A stretch of 64,000 bases of DNA. Origin: CAXXOK01 sp963675655. Lineage in GTDB: Bacteria; Bacillota; Clostridia; Christensenellales; Aristaeellaceae. This document shows, piece by piece, positions 26,997 through 35,806 of this stretch. The stretch's first letter is position 1. Each line of letters starts with the position of its first letter. A program made the position numbers and the translations under genes. The stretch covers positions 2,542,001 to 2,606,000 of the forward strand of contig OY776489.1 of NCBI GenBank assembly GCA_963675655.1, read 5' to 3'. Under the pieces are notes generated by a model. The model did not search any database. It saw nothing but the letters and a program-made list of their open reading frames with translations, and had not been told where the DNA came from.

Positions 26997-27023
26997 GGAG
27001 GATGACGAGAACCGTCATCCTCC
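26997..27023 (+). terminator. Intercistronic hairpin after Afu/Fbp-like binding-protein gene
   Basis: Perfect 10-bp stem GGAGGATGAC/GTCATCCTCC with a 7-nt loop, then CGTTTTAC. It probably attenuates permease expression relative to the binding protein. Confidence 0.65.
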
Positions 27024-27119
27024 CGTTTTACATGGCGATATCCGGGTACACTGCTCCGGTATTTCGATGTGCAGTATGAAAGCTGCGACGAAAGCACTGC
27101 ATTAAAGGGGGCTGTCTCT

Positions 27120-28850
27120 ATGGTTGGAGCACCATCACAAGGGAAAAGGCTCGACCGAAAAAAGCTGTTTGGGGACCCGATCATGGTATCCACCATTGTT
27201 GTACTTTTAATCTTTTTATTGCTGTTTATTTTGTATCCGCTGGCGACCCTGCTGGTGAACAGCATTTTTAACAGTGAAACCGGTTTTACGTTGGATGTTT
27301 TTTCGCGGGTGCTCAGCTTGCAGCGCTTCCGTGTGGCATTTACCAACACGCTTGCGTTAGGCATGATTACAGGACTGGCCAGTACGTTGATCGGCTTGCT
27401 TTTTGCATATGTGGACGTATATATGAAAGTACGATCCCGTATCATGAAAAAGCTGTTCGATGTGGTTAGCTTACTGCCGGTGGTTTCGCCGCCGTTTGTG
27501 CTATCTCTGAGTATGATTCTCTTATTCGGCCGCAGCGGCTTGATTACCCGCACGCTGCTGGGTATTTACGACAGTGAAATTTATGGTCTCAAGGGCATTG
27601 CTATCGTACAGACGCTTACGTTTTTCCCTGTCTGCTACTTGATGCTCAAGGGACTTTTGCGCAATATTGATCCTTCGCTGGAGGAAGCTTCCCGGGATAT
27701 GGGAGCGTCCCGCTGGAAGGTGTTTACGACCGTTACATTTCCGCTGCTATTGCCGGGGCTTGGCAATGCCTTTTTGGTAACGTTTATCGAGTCGGTTGCC
27801 GACTTTGCAAACCCTATGATAATCGGTGGCAGCTACGACACGCTGGCAACGACGATTTACCTACAGGTAACGGGGGCTTACGACAAGGAGGGCGCCGCCG
27901 CCATGGCAGTGGTGCTGTTGAGTTTAACGTTACTGCTATTCCTGATACAAAAATATTATCTGGAGAAACGAACTGTCGCCACCCTGACCGGTAAAGCCAG
28001 CCGCGCACGAATGCTGATAACCGATAACAGCGTTACGCGGCCGCTTACCCTGCTGTGCACACTGTTCAGCGGTTTTGTGGTGTTGATGTATATCAGCGTA
28101 CCGTTTGGCGCACTGTTTAAGCTGTGGGGACGGAATTACTCCCTGAGCTTAGTTCATTTTGAGTATATTTTCAAATACGGCGGCGGGGCCAGAGCGTTTC
28201 GTGATTCGTTTATGTTGTCGATTATCGCCGCGCCGATTACAGCATTGTTATCGATGGTGATCAGCTATTTGGTGGTAAAAAAGAAATTCCGTTCAAAAGC
28301 GTTGATTGAGTTTGTGAGCATGCTGGCTATGGCGGTGCCCGGTACGGTACTCGGTGTTGGGTATATTCGCGGATTTGCCAACGGCATCTTTGGCAGTGGT
28401 ATTTTACAGGGATTATACGGTACCGGGATGATACTGGTGATTGTGTTCATTGTGCGCAGCCTGCCGGTCGGAACGCGCAGCGGTATATCCGCCCTGCGAC
28501 AAATTGACCACTCCATTGAAGAAAGCGCGTATGATTTAGGGGCAAACAGCGGCAAAGTGTTTATGTCTATCACGTTGCCACTTATCAAAGACAGCTTCTT
28601 TAGCGGATTGGTTACAACGTTCGTCCGCTCCATTACGGCAATCAGCGCGATTATTTTGTTGGTAACGCCGAAGTTCCTGCTGATTACAACACAGATTAAC
28701 GAGTTTGCGGAAAAGGGAAAATTCGGCGAAGCATGCGCCTACGCGACAATCCTGATACTCATCGTGTATGGCTCGATCCTGCTGATGAACCTGTTTATTA
28801 AGTATTTCGGAACCAGCAAGAAGATCAGGGAGGCGGAGAAAAATGGCTAA
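27120..28850 (+). CDS. ABC transporter permease, fused two-domain (AfuB/FbpB-like)
   Basis: 576-residue inner-membrane protein with about twelve helices, made of two permease domains in tandem. Each carries an EAA loop: LEEASRDMGASRWKVF near residue 200 and IEESAYDLGANSGKVF near residue 470. This fusion is characteristic of the Fbp/Afu/Sfu group. AAGGGGG lies upstream of ATG 27120. The end overlaps the ATPase gene by 8 bp. It forms the whole membrane channel on its own. Confidence 0.92.
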   Translation: MVGAPSQGKRLDRKKLFGDPIMVSTIVVLLIFLLLFILYPLATLLVNSIFNSETGFTLDVFSRVLSLQRFRVAFTNTLALGMITGLASTLIGLLFAYVDVYMKVRSRIMKKLFDVVSLLPVVSPPFVLSLSMILLFGRSGLITRTLLGIYDSEIYGLKGIAIVQTLTFFPVCYLMLKGLLRNIDPSLEEASRDMGASRWKVFTTVTFPLLLPGLGNAFLVTFIESVADFANPMIIGGSYDTLATTIYLQVTGAYDKEGAAAMAVVLLSLTLLLFLIQKYYLEKRTVATLTGKASRARMLITDNSVTRPLTLLCTLFSGFVVLMYISVPFGALFKLWGRNYSLSLVHFEYIFKYGGGARAFRDSFMLSIIAAPITALLSMVISYLVVKKKFRSKALIEFVSMLAMAVPGTVLGVGYIRGFANGIFGSGILQGLYGTGMILVIVFIVRSLPVGTRSGISALRQIDHSIEESAYDLGANSGKVFMSITLPLIKDSFFSGLVTTFVRSITAISAIILLVTPKFLLITTQINEFAEKGKFGEACAYATILILIVYGSILLMNLFIKYFGTSKKIREAEKNG

Positions 28851-29919
28851 TATCAGTAAAGGCGTACGGCTTTCCCATATCTCCAAAATTTATAAGGACC
28901 CGAAAACGGGTAAGGATTTTTATGCTGTGCGTAATGCCGATTTGGATATTGCGCCGGGTGCCTTTGTAACCCTGCTGGGTCCGAGCGGCTGTGGCAAAAC
29001 CACGACACTGCGTATGATTGCCGGATTTGAAAGCCCTGATGAAGGCGAGATTTTCTTGGGAGACGAACCCATTAACGAGCTGACGCCCAACAAGCGGGAT
29101 ACTGCGATGGTGTTCCAGAGTTATGCGCTTTTCCCGCACTATAATGTGTTTGATAATGTAGCGTATGGTTTGCGCCTACGGAAACTGTCCAAGGCAGAAA
29201 TTGAGGAGCGCGTGCACAATATACTGAATCTGGTGGAAATGGATGGCATGGAAGCCCGCATGACCAACCAGCTTTCCGGCGGTCAGCAGCAGCGTATTGC
29301 GCTGGCACGCGCATTGGTGGTGGAGCCGGGCGTGCTGCTGTTTGATGAGCCGTTATCCAATCTGGATGCGAAGCTTCGCGTCAGCATGCGTACCGAAATT
29401 CGCCGTATACAGCAAACGTTGGGGATTACGGCGATCTATGTAACGCACGATCAAAGCGAAGCCATGTCCATCAGCGATCGGATTATCATTATGAACAAGG
29501 GCGAAATTGTGCAGGCAGGCACGCCGATGGAGATTTACTACCATCCGGTAAACGAGTTTGTAGCGGACTTTATTGGAGAGGCGAATTTTCTGCAAGGGAA
29601 GGTTTCTGGAATGGAGGGCGCGCTTTGCCGTGTGACGGTTGATGGCCATGAGGCGCTTGTAGAAACCGCACGTACAATGCAAGCGGGGCAGGATTGCAAA
29701 GTGGTGCTGCGGCCAGAAGCGGTGCTGATAGGCGATAGCGGGCTTTTACCCTGCACGGTGGAGCTAAGCTGCTTTATGGGCAGCTATCAAAACTACCATG
29801 TCCGCGCGGGGGACACGCTGGTGAAAATTGCGGATAACTGCCCTGTAAACAAAAAGATTTATAAAGTTGGCGATCAGGCATTTATTGGGTTTGATAAGGA
29901 GTGTGCGCATCTGCTGTAA
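28843..29919 (+). CDS. ABC transporter ATP-binding protein (AfuC/FbpC/PotA-like)
   Basis: 358-residue cytoplasmic ATPase. Walker A GPSGCGKTT, Q-loop FQSYALFPH, signature LSGGQQQR, Walker B LLFDEPLSNLDA and H-loop VTHDQ are all present. A C-terminal TOBE-type domain (about 275-358) follows. It overlaps the permease by 8 bp. It is the only importer ATPase in the window; whether it also serves the two sugar transporters that lack one is unlikely, since those usually use MsmK-type ATPases. Confidence 0.93.
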   Translation: MANISKGVRLSHISKIYKDPKTGKDFYAVRNADLDIAPGAFVTLLGPSGCGKTTTLRMIAGFESPDEGEIFLGDEPINELTPNKRDTAMVFQSYALFPHYNVFDNVAYGLRLRKLSKAEIEERVHNILNLVEMDGMEARMTNQLSGGQQQRIALARALVVEPGVLLFDEPLSNLDAKLRVSMRTEIRRIQQTLGITAIYVTHDQSEAMSISDRIIIMNKGEIVQAGTPMEIYYHPVNEFVADFIGEANFLQGKVSGMEGALCRVTVDGHEALVETARTMQAGQDCKVVLRPEAVLIGDSGLLPCTVELSCFMGSYQNYHVRAGDTLVKIADNCPVNKKIYKVGDQAFIGFDKECAHLL

Positions 29920-29971
29920 AAGACCGCGTTGGGATTGTGAGGTCTATAACCAGTCGGGTTAAGGCAGTATT

Positions 29972-30010
29972 AACGGGCGTATTCATCGAAGGATGAAAAC
30001 GCCCGTTTTT
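29972..30010 (+). terminator. Terminator of Afu/Fbp-like ABC operon
   Basis: Stem AACGGGCGT/ACGCCCGTT with an inner TTCATC/GATGAA stem and a GAAG tetraloop, followed by TTTT. Confidence 0.88.
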
Positions 30011-30054
30011 TGCGCTTTACGCCTGTTTCCATGGAAGTTTAGCCTGGTTTGGCG

Positions 30055-30060
30055 TATAAT
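30055..30060 (+). promoter_or_regulatory. Possible -10 box of YghZ-like gene
   Basis: TATAAT 85 bp before the start codon. No good -35 is seen at the proper distance. Confidence 0.35.
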
Positions 30061-30144
30061 GTTTTTATCACTGGTGAGGGAGAAGACGCAGACAAGCAAG
30101 CGAAATTCTTTTCTCAAGAAACCAAAGAAACAGGGAGGATCATA

Positions 30145-31137
30145 ATGACGTACATAGCGGATGAAAACCGGTATTCTGCCATGCAGTACCGCCGTTGCGG
30201 CGCCAGCGGTTTACTGTTGCCGGTATTATCACTCGGTTTATGGCATAATTTTGGTAACATTACCCCGTTTGAAACGCAACAAAGCTTGCTGCGCACAGCG
30301 TTTGACCATGGCGTTACACACTTTGACCTGGCAAACAACTACGGCCCGCCCTATGGCGAAGCGGAACGTAATTTTGGCGTACATATGCTGCGCGACTGGA
30401 AACCATACCGGGATGAATTGGTAATTTCCACCAAAGCCGGATACGACATGTGGCCGGGACCGTATGGCAATTTTGGCAGCCGAAAATACCTACTATCCAG
30501 CTTGGATCAGAGCCTGCAGCGTATGCATCTGGATTATGTGGATATTTTCTACCATCATCGGCCAGACCCCGAAACCCCGATCGAGGAAACGATGGGCGCG
30601 TTGGCGTCCGCCGTGCATAGCGGCAAGGCGCTGTATGTAGGTATCTCCAATTATAATGCGAAACAAACGGAGATAGCTGTGCAAACCATGAAAAAGCTGG
30701 GGATACCGTTGCTGATTCATCAAGCGCGGTATAACATGATGAACCGCTGGGTAGAAGATGGGCTTACGGATGTGCTTCACCGTGAGAAGGTGGGCTGTAT
30801 TGCCTTTATGCCGCTTGCGGGTGGTATGCTGACCAACCGTTATTTACATGGCATCCCTGCTGATTCGCGTGCAGGCCACGACCCGCGCTATTTAAAGCCG
30901 ACGGATATAACGGAGGAGAAGCTATCGGTTATCCGGCAGCTGAATGAGGTTGCCGAAGGACGAGGGCAGAGCTTGGCGCAAATGGCTTTGGCGTGGGTAC
31001 TGCGGGATGAAGTGGTTACCAGTGTATTGATTGGCGCAAGTAAGCCTGCACAGATTACAGAAAATGTACAGATGCTGGAACACCTTGCCTTTACCGCCGA
31101 AGAACTGGCGATGATTGATAGGATATTACAGCCATAA
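30145..31137 (+). CDS. YghZ/GPR-like aldo/keto reductase
   Basis: 330-residue NADPH-dependent reductase. MQYRRCGASGLLLPVLSLGLW, FDLANNYGPPYGEAERNFG with catalytic Asp and Tyr, KAGYDMWPGPYG and RVEDG-like regions match E. coli YghZ (L-glyceraldehyde 3-phosphate reductase), which also reduces methylglyoxal. (Motif pieces: GLWHNFG, NNYGPPYG, AGYDMWPGPYG.) GGGAGG precedes ATG 30145. It is monocistronic between two terminator-like hairpins. A role in triose or methylglyoxal reduction fits the nearby mgsA but is inferred. Confidence 0.88.
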   Translation: MTYIADENRYSAMQYRRCGASGLLLPVLSLGLWHNFGNITPFETQQSLLRTAFDHGVTHFDLANNYGPPYGEAERNFGVHMLRDWKPYRDELVISTKAGYDMWPGPYGNFGSRKYLLSSLDQSLQRMHLDYVDIFYHHRPDPETPIEETMGALASAVHSGKALYVGISNYNAKQTEIAVQTMKKLGIPLLIHQARYNMMNRWVEDGLTDVLHREKVGCIAFMPLAGGMLTNRYLHGIPADSRAGHDPRYLKPTDITEEKLSVIRQLNEVAEGRGQSLAQMALAWVLRDEVVTSVLIGASKPAQITENVQMLEHLAFTAEELAMIDRILQP

Positions 31138-31162
31138 AGTGGATACTGAACGTAGAAAACGA

Positions 31163-31202
31163 AAACAGCGGAGGATGTGGCTTTTCACATTCTCTGCTGT
31201 TT
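31163..31202 (+). terminator. Hairpin after YghZ-like gene
   Basis: 17-bp stem AAACAGCGGAGGATGTG with CACATTCTCTGCTGTTT (two mismatched or wobble pairs) and a 6-nt loop, 25 bp past the stop. There is no long T-run. Confidence 0.55.
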
Positions 31203-31359
31203 GCATATAATGATAGTCCATGACGATGATATTGTGCTTTTTATTTTGTGCCTTACGTGAAACAACGTTTACAGTTCAGTACAAATCGGACTATCTGGTT
31301 TGCGTGTATCAGTTTATAATACTGTTAAACGCACACGAGGCATAAGGAACAGTGGTTTT

Positions 31360-32148
31360 TTAACACTTTGTTTCATTCGCATCCGTGCCATACACTTCCC
31401 ATTGCCGTAAAGCGGGAAAGGCAGAGGGTTGATTGCTTTTAACGAGATGATCCAACGTTGCCCATGTAATCGTGTGCCAACCCTCTAAATCGAAGCGTTG
31501 GGGTCCGTCGATCCCTTGGAGCGCAAAGGACTTTTGGTATCCGTCGGATAGATGAAGCGTTGCGCTGACCCAATGCGCATCGTGCGGAAAATCCGCACGT
31601 AAATACAAAACGATAGCGTTGACGCATACTTTGCGTCCGAAATCGAGGTGGATTTTAGCATCTGTACGCGCGCCGATTCCCCAGCTTTGATAGGGCCACT
31701 CGCCGTGGCCTGCCGCCGTGTGAAAGCCGTCGATCACATTCCGCGCGAAAAATACACTTTCATCGCGCGTTTCCACATTGGCGCTTGCGTGGGGGTAAGC
31801 GCCGGATGGTGCGCGTAAATCAACGGGATTACAGGCAATGTTACGGTACTCGTTTTCCGTATCCTCACATATCGTTAGTATATGATGCTCCCCCTGAAAA
31901 GCAAAAGGCGGATAGGGGAGTAATCCGTCGCCGGACAACGGCAATGGGTAGGTGAATTGTTTTTCCGGTAAAAACAGCCTTGCTGGTTGTATGGTATGGT
32001 CGATACCAACAGTAACCCGCTGTGATGTACTGGAAAAAACAAAGCTGTCTCCGGGTATATACTCCCCGTGGAAGTAAAGTTGGGCTTCTCCGGCGGCAGT
32101 GCTTTCGGCTAAAATCCGCCCCTGCCGAACGATGCGGATGGTATTCAC
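31360..32148 (-). CDS. Hypothetical protein with galactose-binding-like C-terminal domain
   Basis: 262 residues, no signal peptide. The N-terminal half (to about 120) is beta-rich and unrecognised. The C-terminal half has NVIDGFH, WPYQSWGIG, DFGRKVCVN, LRADFPHDAHW and TLHLSDGY, the look of an F5/8 type C (discoidin-like) sugar-binding fold. GTG 32148 has GGGGGG upstream at good spacing. It lies 25 bp after the lacI-type gene and is probably co-transcribed. An intracellular sugar-binding or accessory role in the uronate glycan locus is a guess. Confidence 0.7.
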   Translation of the reverse strand: MNTIRIVRQGRILAESTAAGEAQLYFHGEYIPGDSFVFSSTSQRVTVGIDHTIQPARLFLPEKQFTYPLPLSGDGLLPYPPFAFQGEHHILTICEDTENEYRNIACNPVDLRAPSGAYPHASANVETRDESVFFARNVIDGFHTAAGHGEWPYQSWGIGARTDAKIHLDFGRKVCVNAIVLYLRADFPHDAHWVSATLHLSDGYQKSFALQGIDGPQRFDLEGWHTITWATLDHLVKSNQPSAFPALRQWEVYGTDANETKC

Positions 32149-32173
32149 ATATATCCCCCCCTGGCGCTTTTGA

Positions 32174-33238
32174 TTACAGATTCTCGCGTCGTCCCAGCAT
32201 GACTCCGCAGCTTTCACGTACGATTAGTGCAGGTGCACGTACCAGCGTGAACGGCGGTTTGGGGGTAGACCCCTGTGAACAATTCACCAACTCGTTTACA
32301 GCGGTACGGGCGCGTTCTTCGCTATATAAATCAATGGTTGTGAGCGGCGGGGTGGTGTATTGGCTGAAAAAGGTATTATCGCAGCCGATGATCGCCACAT
32401 CCTGCGGCACACGCAATCGCATGATGTTTAATTGTTTCATGGCACCCAAAGCAACCAAATCGCTAAAGGCGACAATGGCGGTTGGGCGATGGGCTTCATC
32501 AGTTTCGGAGAATAACCGTAAAACTGCAATTTCGCCGGATTCCGGGGTAAAACCACCTTCACCGTGGAAGGAGGGAATATCCATAAGTCCAAGGTCCTGA
32601 ATTGCCCGCAGATAACCGCGTGTACGGGCGCCGGATTCCCGCATGTCGCGCGCACCCCCAATAAAGGCCAGCCGGCGGTGCCCAAGCATATACAGGTGCT
32701 GTACGGCGTGGTACATGGTGGTTTCCAGATCGTTATGTAAAAAAGTACAATTCACGCCGGCGATGGGTGGCGATATAGCCACCAGCGGCATGTACTCCAT
32801 CAGCCGGTTTAGTGCGGCGGGCAGTTCCGGGCGCATTGCTTCCAGCACGCCGCCAGAATAGAGCGCCCCGTTTAAACGCCTGCGGATAAGCTGGTTTACA
32901 ATATCATTCATGTCATAATTTTCGTTTCCGGGCAGCTGAAACAGCAGCGTTTGATACCCCAAACGGCGGGCTTCCCGGTCCGCGGCACAAAGTATCTTAC
33001 CGGAATAGTGATCCGTTACTTCCGGGATAATCACGCCGATGGTTTTGTTGCTCTGGCGGGATTGCTCCAGCGCCTGTGCAGACAGGCTGGGTGTAAAATG
33101 ATATTTGTTAATTATGGCCTGCACCTTTTCCCTTGTTTTTGCGCTCACGTTGGGGTGATGTGTTAAAACACGGGAAACGGTAGAGGGTGCAACCTTTGCC
33201 TCGGCAGCGATATCGTAAATGGTGATCTTCTCGGCCAT
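32174..33238 (-). CDS. LacI-family regulator of uronate-glycan locus
   Basis: 354-residue repressor. The N-terminal helix-turn-helix is ITIYDIAAEAKVAPSTVSRVL, followed by a sugar-binding core and a C-terminal dimerisation region. AAAGGAG precedes ATG 33238; upstream in-frame codons cross the promoter and are not used. It is divergent from the binding-protein/permease/lyase operon. Two operators of the form TTGGAA-N-CG-N-TTCCAA lie between the two promoters and before the divergent operon, so it probably represses both. Confidence 0.92.
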   Translation of the reverse strand: MAEKITIYDIAAEAKVAPSTVSRVLTHHPNVSAKTREKVQAIINKYHFTPSLSAQALEQSRQSNKTIGVIIPEVTDHYSGKILCAADREARRLGYQTLLFQLPGNENYDMNDIVNQLIRRRLNGALYSGGVLEAMRPELPAALNRLMEYMPLVAISPPIAGVNCTFLHNDLETTMYHAVQHLYMLGHRRLAFIGGARDMRESGARTRGYLRAIQDLGLMDIPSFHGEGGFTPESGEIAVLRLFSETDEAHRPTAIVAFSDLVALGAMKQLNIMRLRVPQDVAIIGCDNTFFSQYTTPPLTTIDLYSEERARTAVNELVNCSQGSTPKPPFTLVRAPALIVRESCGVMLGRRENL

Positions 33239-33266
33239 CGGTTTTCTCCTTTGTACTGATAAACTT

Positions 33267-33295
33267 ATTATAGCGGAAATACAGGTGAAATGCAA
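33267..33295 (-). promoter_or_regulatory. Promoter of lacI-type gene
   Basis: Minus-strand TTGCAT, a 17-nt spacer, and TATAAT, about 30 bp before the start codon. Confidence 0.75.
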
Positions 33296-33302
33296 TATAA
33301 AA

Positions 33303-33318
33303 TTGGAATCGATTCCAA
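33303..33318. promoter_or_regulatory. LacI-family operator 1
   Basis: Perfect 16-bp palindrome TTGGAATCGATTCCAA, just upstream of the -35 of the lacI-type promoter, between the divergent promoters. Confidence 0.8.
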
Positions 33319-33359
33319 ATAAAATACAGGAATATTGTGGAATAATTGTTGAAATAATG

Positions 33360-33388
33360 TTGACAATGATAAAAATCAATGCTAAAAT
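33360..33388 (+). promoter_or_regulatory. Promoter of uronate-glycan operon
   Basis: TTGACA, a 17-nt spacer, and TAAAAT, about 100 bp before the binding-protein gene. Confidence 0.75.
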
Positions 33389-33441
33389 CTACATAAATAG
33401 TGAGCGATGACAATTGAGAGGCTTCGAGCACACAAATAGTA

Positions 33442-33457
33442 TTGGAAGCGATTCCAA
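33442..33457. promoter_or_regulatory. LacI-family operator 2
   Basis: TTGGAAGCGATTCCAA, one base off the perfect palindrome of operator 1. It lies downstream of the transcription start, where it could act as a roadblock. Confidence 0.78.
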
Positions 33458-33488
33458 TTGTTCCAAGCTCTGAAGGAGGATCGTAAAA

Positions 33489-34748
33489 ATGAAAAAATGG
33501 GCATCTCTGGCGCTGGTCGTGGTCATGCTTCTTAGTGTGTGTAGCTCCGCCGCGGCACAAGAGAAAACTGTACTGACCGTTGCATCCTGGGACACGACGA
33601 CCGGCGGCTATCTTACCGCTACGGAAGAGGCTTTCGAAGCCGCTTACCCGGATATCGACCTGCAATATGTGGATGTGGCTTCGCAGGATTATGCCATTAA
33701 AACCACAACAATGCTCAGCGGCGGCGATACAACCGACGTTTTCGACGTTAAAGAGCTAAGCGACTTGCAAAACTGGATCGCACAGGGCTTTGTGCTTGAT
33801 CTGGAAGCGGATGTGGCGGCGAATATTTACGACTTGAGCCACTATCTGGGGCTTGAAAACAATTATCGCGGCACCGACGGCAACCTGTATGCCTTGCCGT
33901 ACCGTAGCGATTTCTGGGTGCTGTTCTACAACAAAACATTGTTCGACCAAGCCGGTATTGAATATCCCACCAATGATATGACGTGGGATCAGTACGCGGA
34001 ACTGGCACGCCGGATGACCAGCGGAGAAGGCATCGACAAAATTTATGGCGCGCATTACCATACATGGCTGAGCGCTGTATGCAATTGGGCTGTCTGTGGT
34101 AGCGACTATACCCTTGCAGACGGTACCTATGAACCGCTGAAATACTTCTATAACCTGACGCTTGGGCTGGAAGACGAGGGCGTCTGCCAGGCTTATTCGG
34201 AACTTAAAGCTGCCAATTTGCATTACTCCGCAGCGTTCTATCAGGGCAACATTGCCATGTTGCCGATGGGCTATTGGTTCGCCGCTACGCTGATTAGCGA
34301 AAAAGCCAAAGGAACTTTCGATTTCGACTGGAGCTTTGTGGCTGTACCGCATATGGAAGATGTAGCCGCCGGTGCGAGTTTCGGCTCTATCACAGGTGCT
34401 TGCATCAATAAAAACACGCTGAATAAGGATGCGGCCTGGAAGTTTATCTCCTGGCGCTGTTCTGAAGAAGGCGCAAAGGCGATTGCCGCCGTTGGCACCC
34501 GCCCTGCATATGTGAGCAACGAAATCGCTGCGACCATGGCGTCCGCCGAAGGGTTCCCTGCGGATGACGCTTGCCGCGCTGCGCTGGTACCGTCTTCGAT
34601 GAGTTTGGAATGGCCGATCGGTGATAAGGTAAGCGAAATAAAAACCATTGTAAACGAAGAGCATACACTGATCATGAGCCGCGAGCTCAGTGTGGATGAA
34701 GGCGTTGCTGAAATGGACAGCCGTGCTGCTGAAGTACTGGCCGAATAA
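33489..34748 (+). CDS. Sugar ABC transporter solute-binding protein of uronate-glycan locus
   Basis: 419-residue extracytoplasmic CUT1-type binding protein. The signal peptide spans about residues 1-23 (ending AAA before QEKT); a cysteine at residue 18 lies inside the hydrophobic stretch, so lipoprotein status is unclear. VLTVASWDTT opens the mature fold. GGAGGA precedes the ATG. It is first in an operon with two permeases, a heparinase-like protein, a DUF2264 protein and GH88, so it probably binds unsaturated uronate oligosaccharides. A hairpin follows its stop. Confidence 0.9.
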   Translation: MKKWASLALVVVMLLSVCSSAAAQEKTVLTVASWDTTTGGYLTATEEAFEAAYPDIDLQYVDVASQDYAIKTTTMLSGGDTTDVFDVKELSDLQNWIAQGFVLDLEADVAANIYDLSHYLGLENNYRGTDGNLYALPYRSDFWVLFYNKTLFDQAGIEYPTNDMTWDQYAELARRMTSGEGIDKIYGAHYHTWLSAVCNWAVCGSDYTLADGTYEPLKYFYNLTLGLEDEGVCQAYSELKAANLHYSAAFYQGNIAMLPMGYWFAATLISEKAKGTFDFDWSFVAVPHMEDVAAGASFGSITGACINKNTLNKDAAWKFISWRCSEEGAKAIAAVGTRPAYVSNEIAATMASAEGFPADDACRAALVPSSMSLEWPIGDKVSEIKTIVNEEHTLIMSRELSVDEGVAEMDSRAAEVLAE

Positions 34749-34763
34749 GTTCAATGTTCCTGC

Positions 34764-34790
34764 GCCGGGGAGGAGTACTTCCTTCCCGGC
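34764..34790 (+). terminator. Intercistronic hairpin after uronate-locus binding-protein gene
   Basis: GCCGGG/CCCGGC stem extended by AGGA/TCCT pairs, followed by TTCTTTC. Likely a partial terminator or stabiliser. Confidence 0.6.
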
Positions 34791-34865
34791 TTCTTTCGTC
34801 AGGTGGTAAGCAGCGCATGCGCGCTAATAAAGGTGTACATTGCGTATTCCCAAGGAGGGCTGACA

Positions 34866-35789
34866 ATGGACGGAAAAGCCGTTAAGCGAATGAGCAAGCT
34901 GGAAAAGCGCAATACTCTCATTGCCTATTCCTTTCTTGCTCCCAACTTTTTAGGCTTTGCAATTTTTACGCTTATACCGGTGGTGTTTTCCATTGTGCTG
35001 GCATTTTTAAACTGGAATGGCGGCGCATTAAGCTCTATCTCGTGGGCGGGACTTGAAAATTTTAAAACGATTTTTAAGAATTTTAATTTTGCCCGCAGTG
35101 ATCTGGGGATTACCATTCGCAATACAACGGTTTATACGCTATTCACTGTTCCACTTACGGTGATTTCCTCGCTGGGGCTGGCGCTAGTGCTGAACAAAAC
35201 CAGCAAAGGCGCAAATTTATTCCGGACGATCTTTTTCTTTCCCTACGTAGCGTCGGTTGTTGCCATTTGTGTATGCTGGAGCTTTATGCTCTTAAAATAC
35301 GGCCCTGTAAACGAGTTTTTCAAGGTTTTTGGTATCAACATTAATAAATCATGGACGCAGAGCCGCGATCTGGCTATGGTATCGCTTATTATTGTCGGTG
35401 TATGGCGCAGCGCGGGTTATTATATGGTTATGTATCTGGCAGGGCTGCAAAGCGTACCCAAAGAACTGTATGAAGCCGCTACGGTGGATGGGGCGGACGC
35501 ATGGCAGAAATTCCGCAAAATCACACTGCCGATGCTTACGCCGACCACGTTTTTTGTAAGTATTTTGATGACGATTACCTGCTTTAAAATTTTCGATACC
35601 GTCGCCATCATGACGGAGGGCGGCCCTGGCCGCGCCACAAAGATGCTGGTCACGTATATATTTGAGTTGAGCTTTACGCAGATTAAATACGGCGTAGCAA
35701 GCGCGGTTTCGATGATTCTGTTTATCATTGTGATCGTGATTACCGTTATCCAGTTCCGGGCAGAGAAAAAATGGGTGAACTATCTCTAA
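34866..35789 (+). CDS. Sugar ABC transporter permease (MalF/LplB-like)
   Basis: 307-residue inner-membrane protein with six helices. The EAA loop is EAATVDGADAWQKFRKITLP. MTEGGPGRATKMLVTYIFE is the usual CUT1 segment. ATG 34866 has GGAGGG 7 nt upstream. It forms the channel with the next gene; no ATPase gene is present in the operon. Confidence 0.92.
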   Translation: MDGKAVKRMSKLEKRNTLIAYSFLAPNFLGFAIFTLIPVVFSIVLAFLNWNGGALSSISWAGLENFKTIFKNFNFARSDLGITIRNTTVYTLFTVPLTVISSLGLALVLNKTSKGANLFRTIFFFPYVASVVAICVCWSFMLLKYGPVNEFFKVFGININKSWTQSRDLAMVSLIIVGVWRSAGYYMVMYLAGLQSVPKELYEAATVDGADAWQKFRKITLPMLTPTTFFVSILMTITCFKIFDTVAIMTEGGPGRATKMLVTYIFELSFTQIKYGVASAVSMILFIIVIVITVIQFRAEKKWVNYL

Positions 35790-35806
35790 GAAAGGAGGAA
35801 CCGACC

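Noticed and set aside
33756..34754. 332-codon frame opposite the uronate-locus binding-protein gene
   Set aside because: Antisense shadow; no family match or initiation site.
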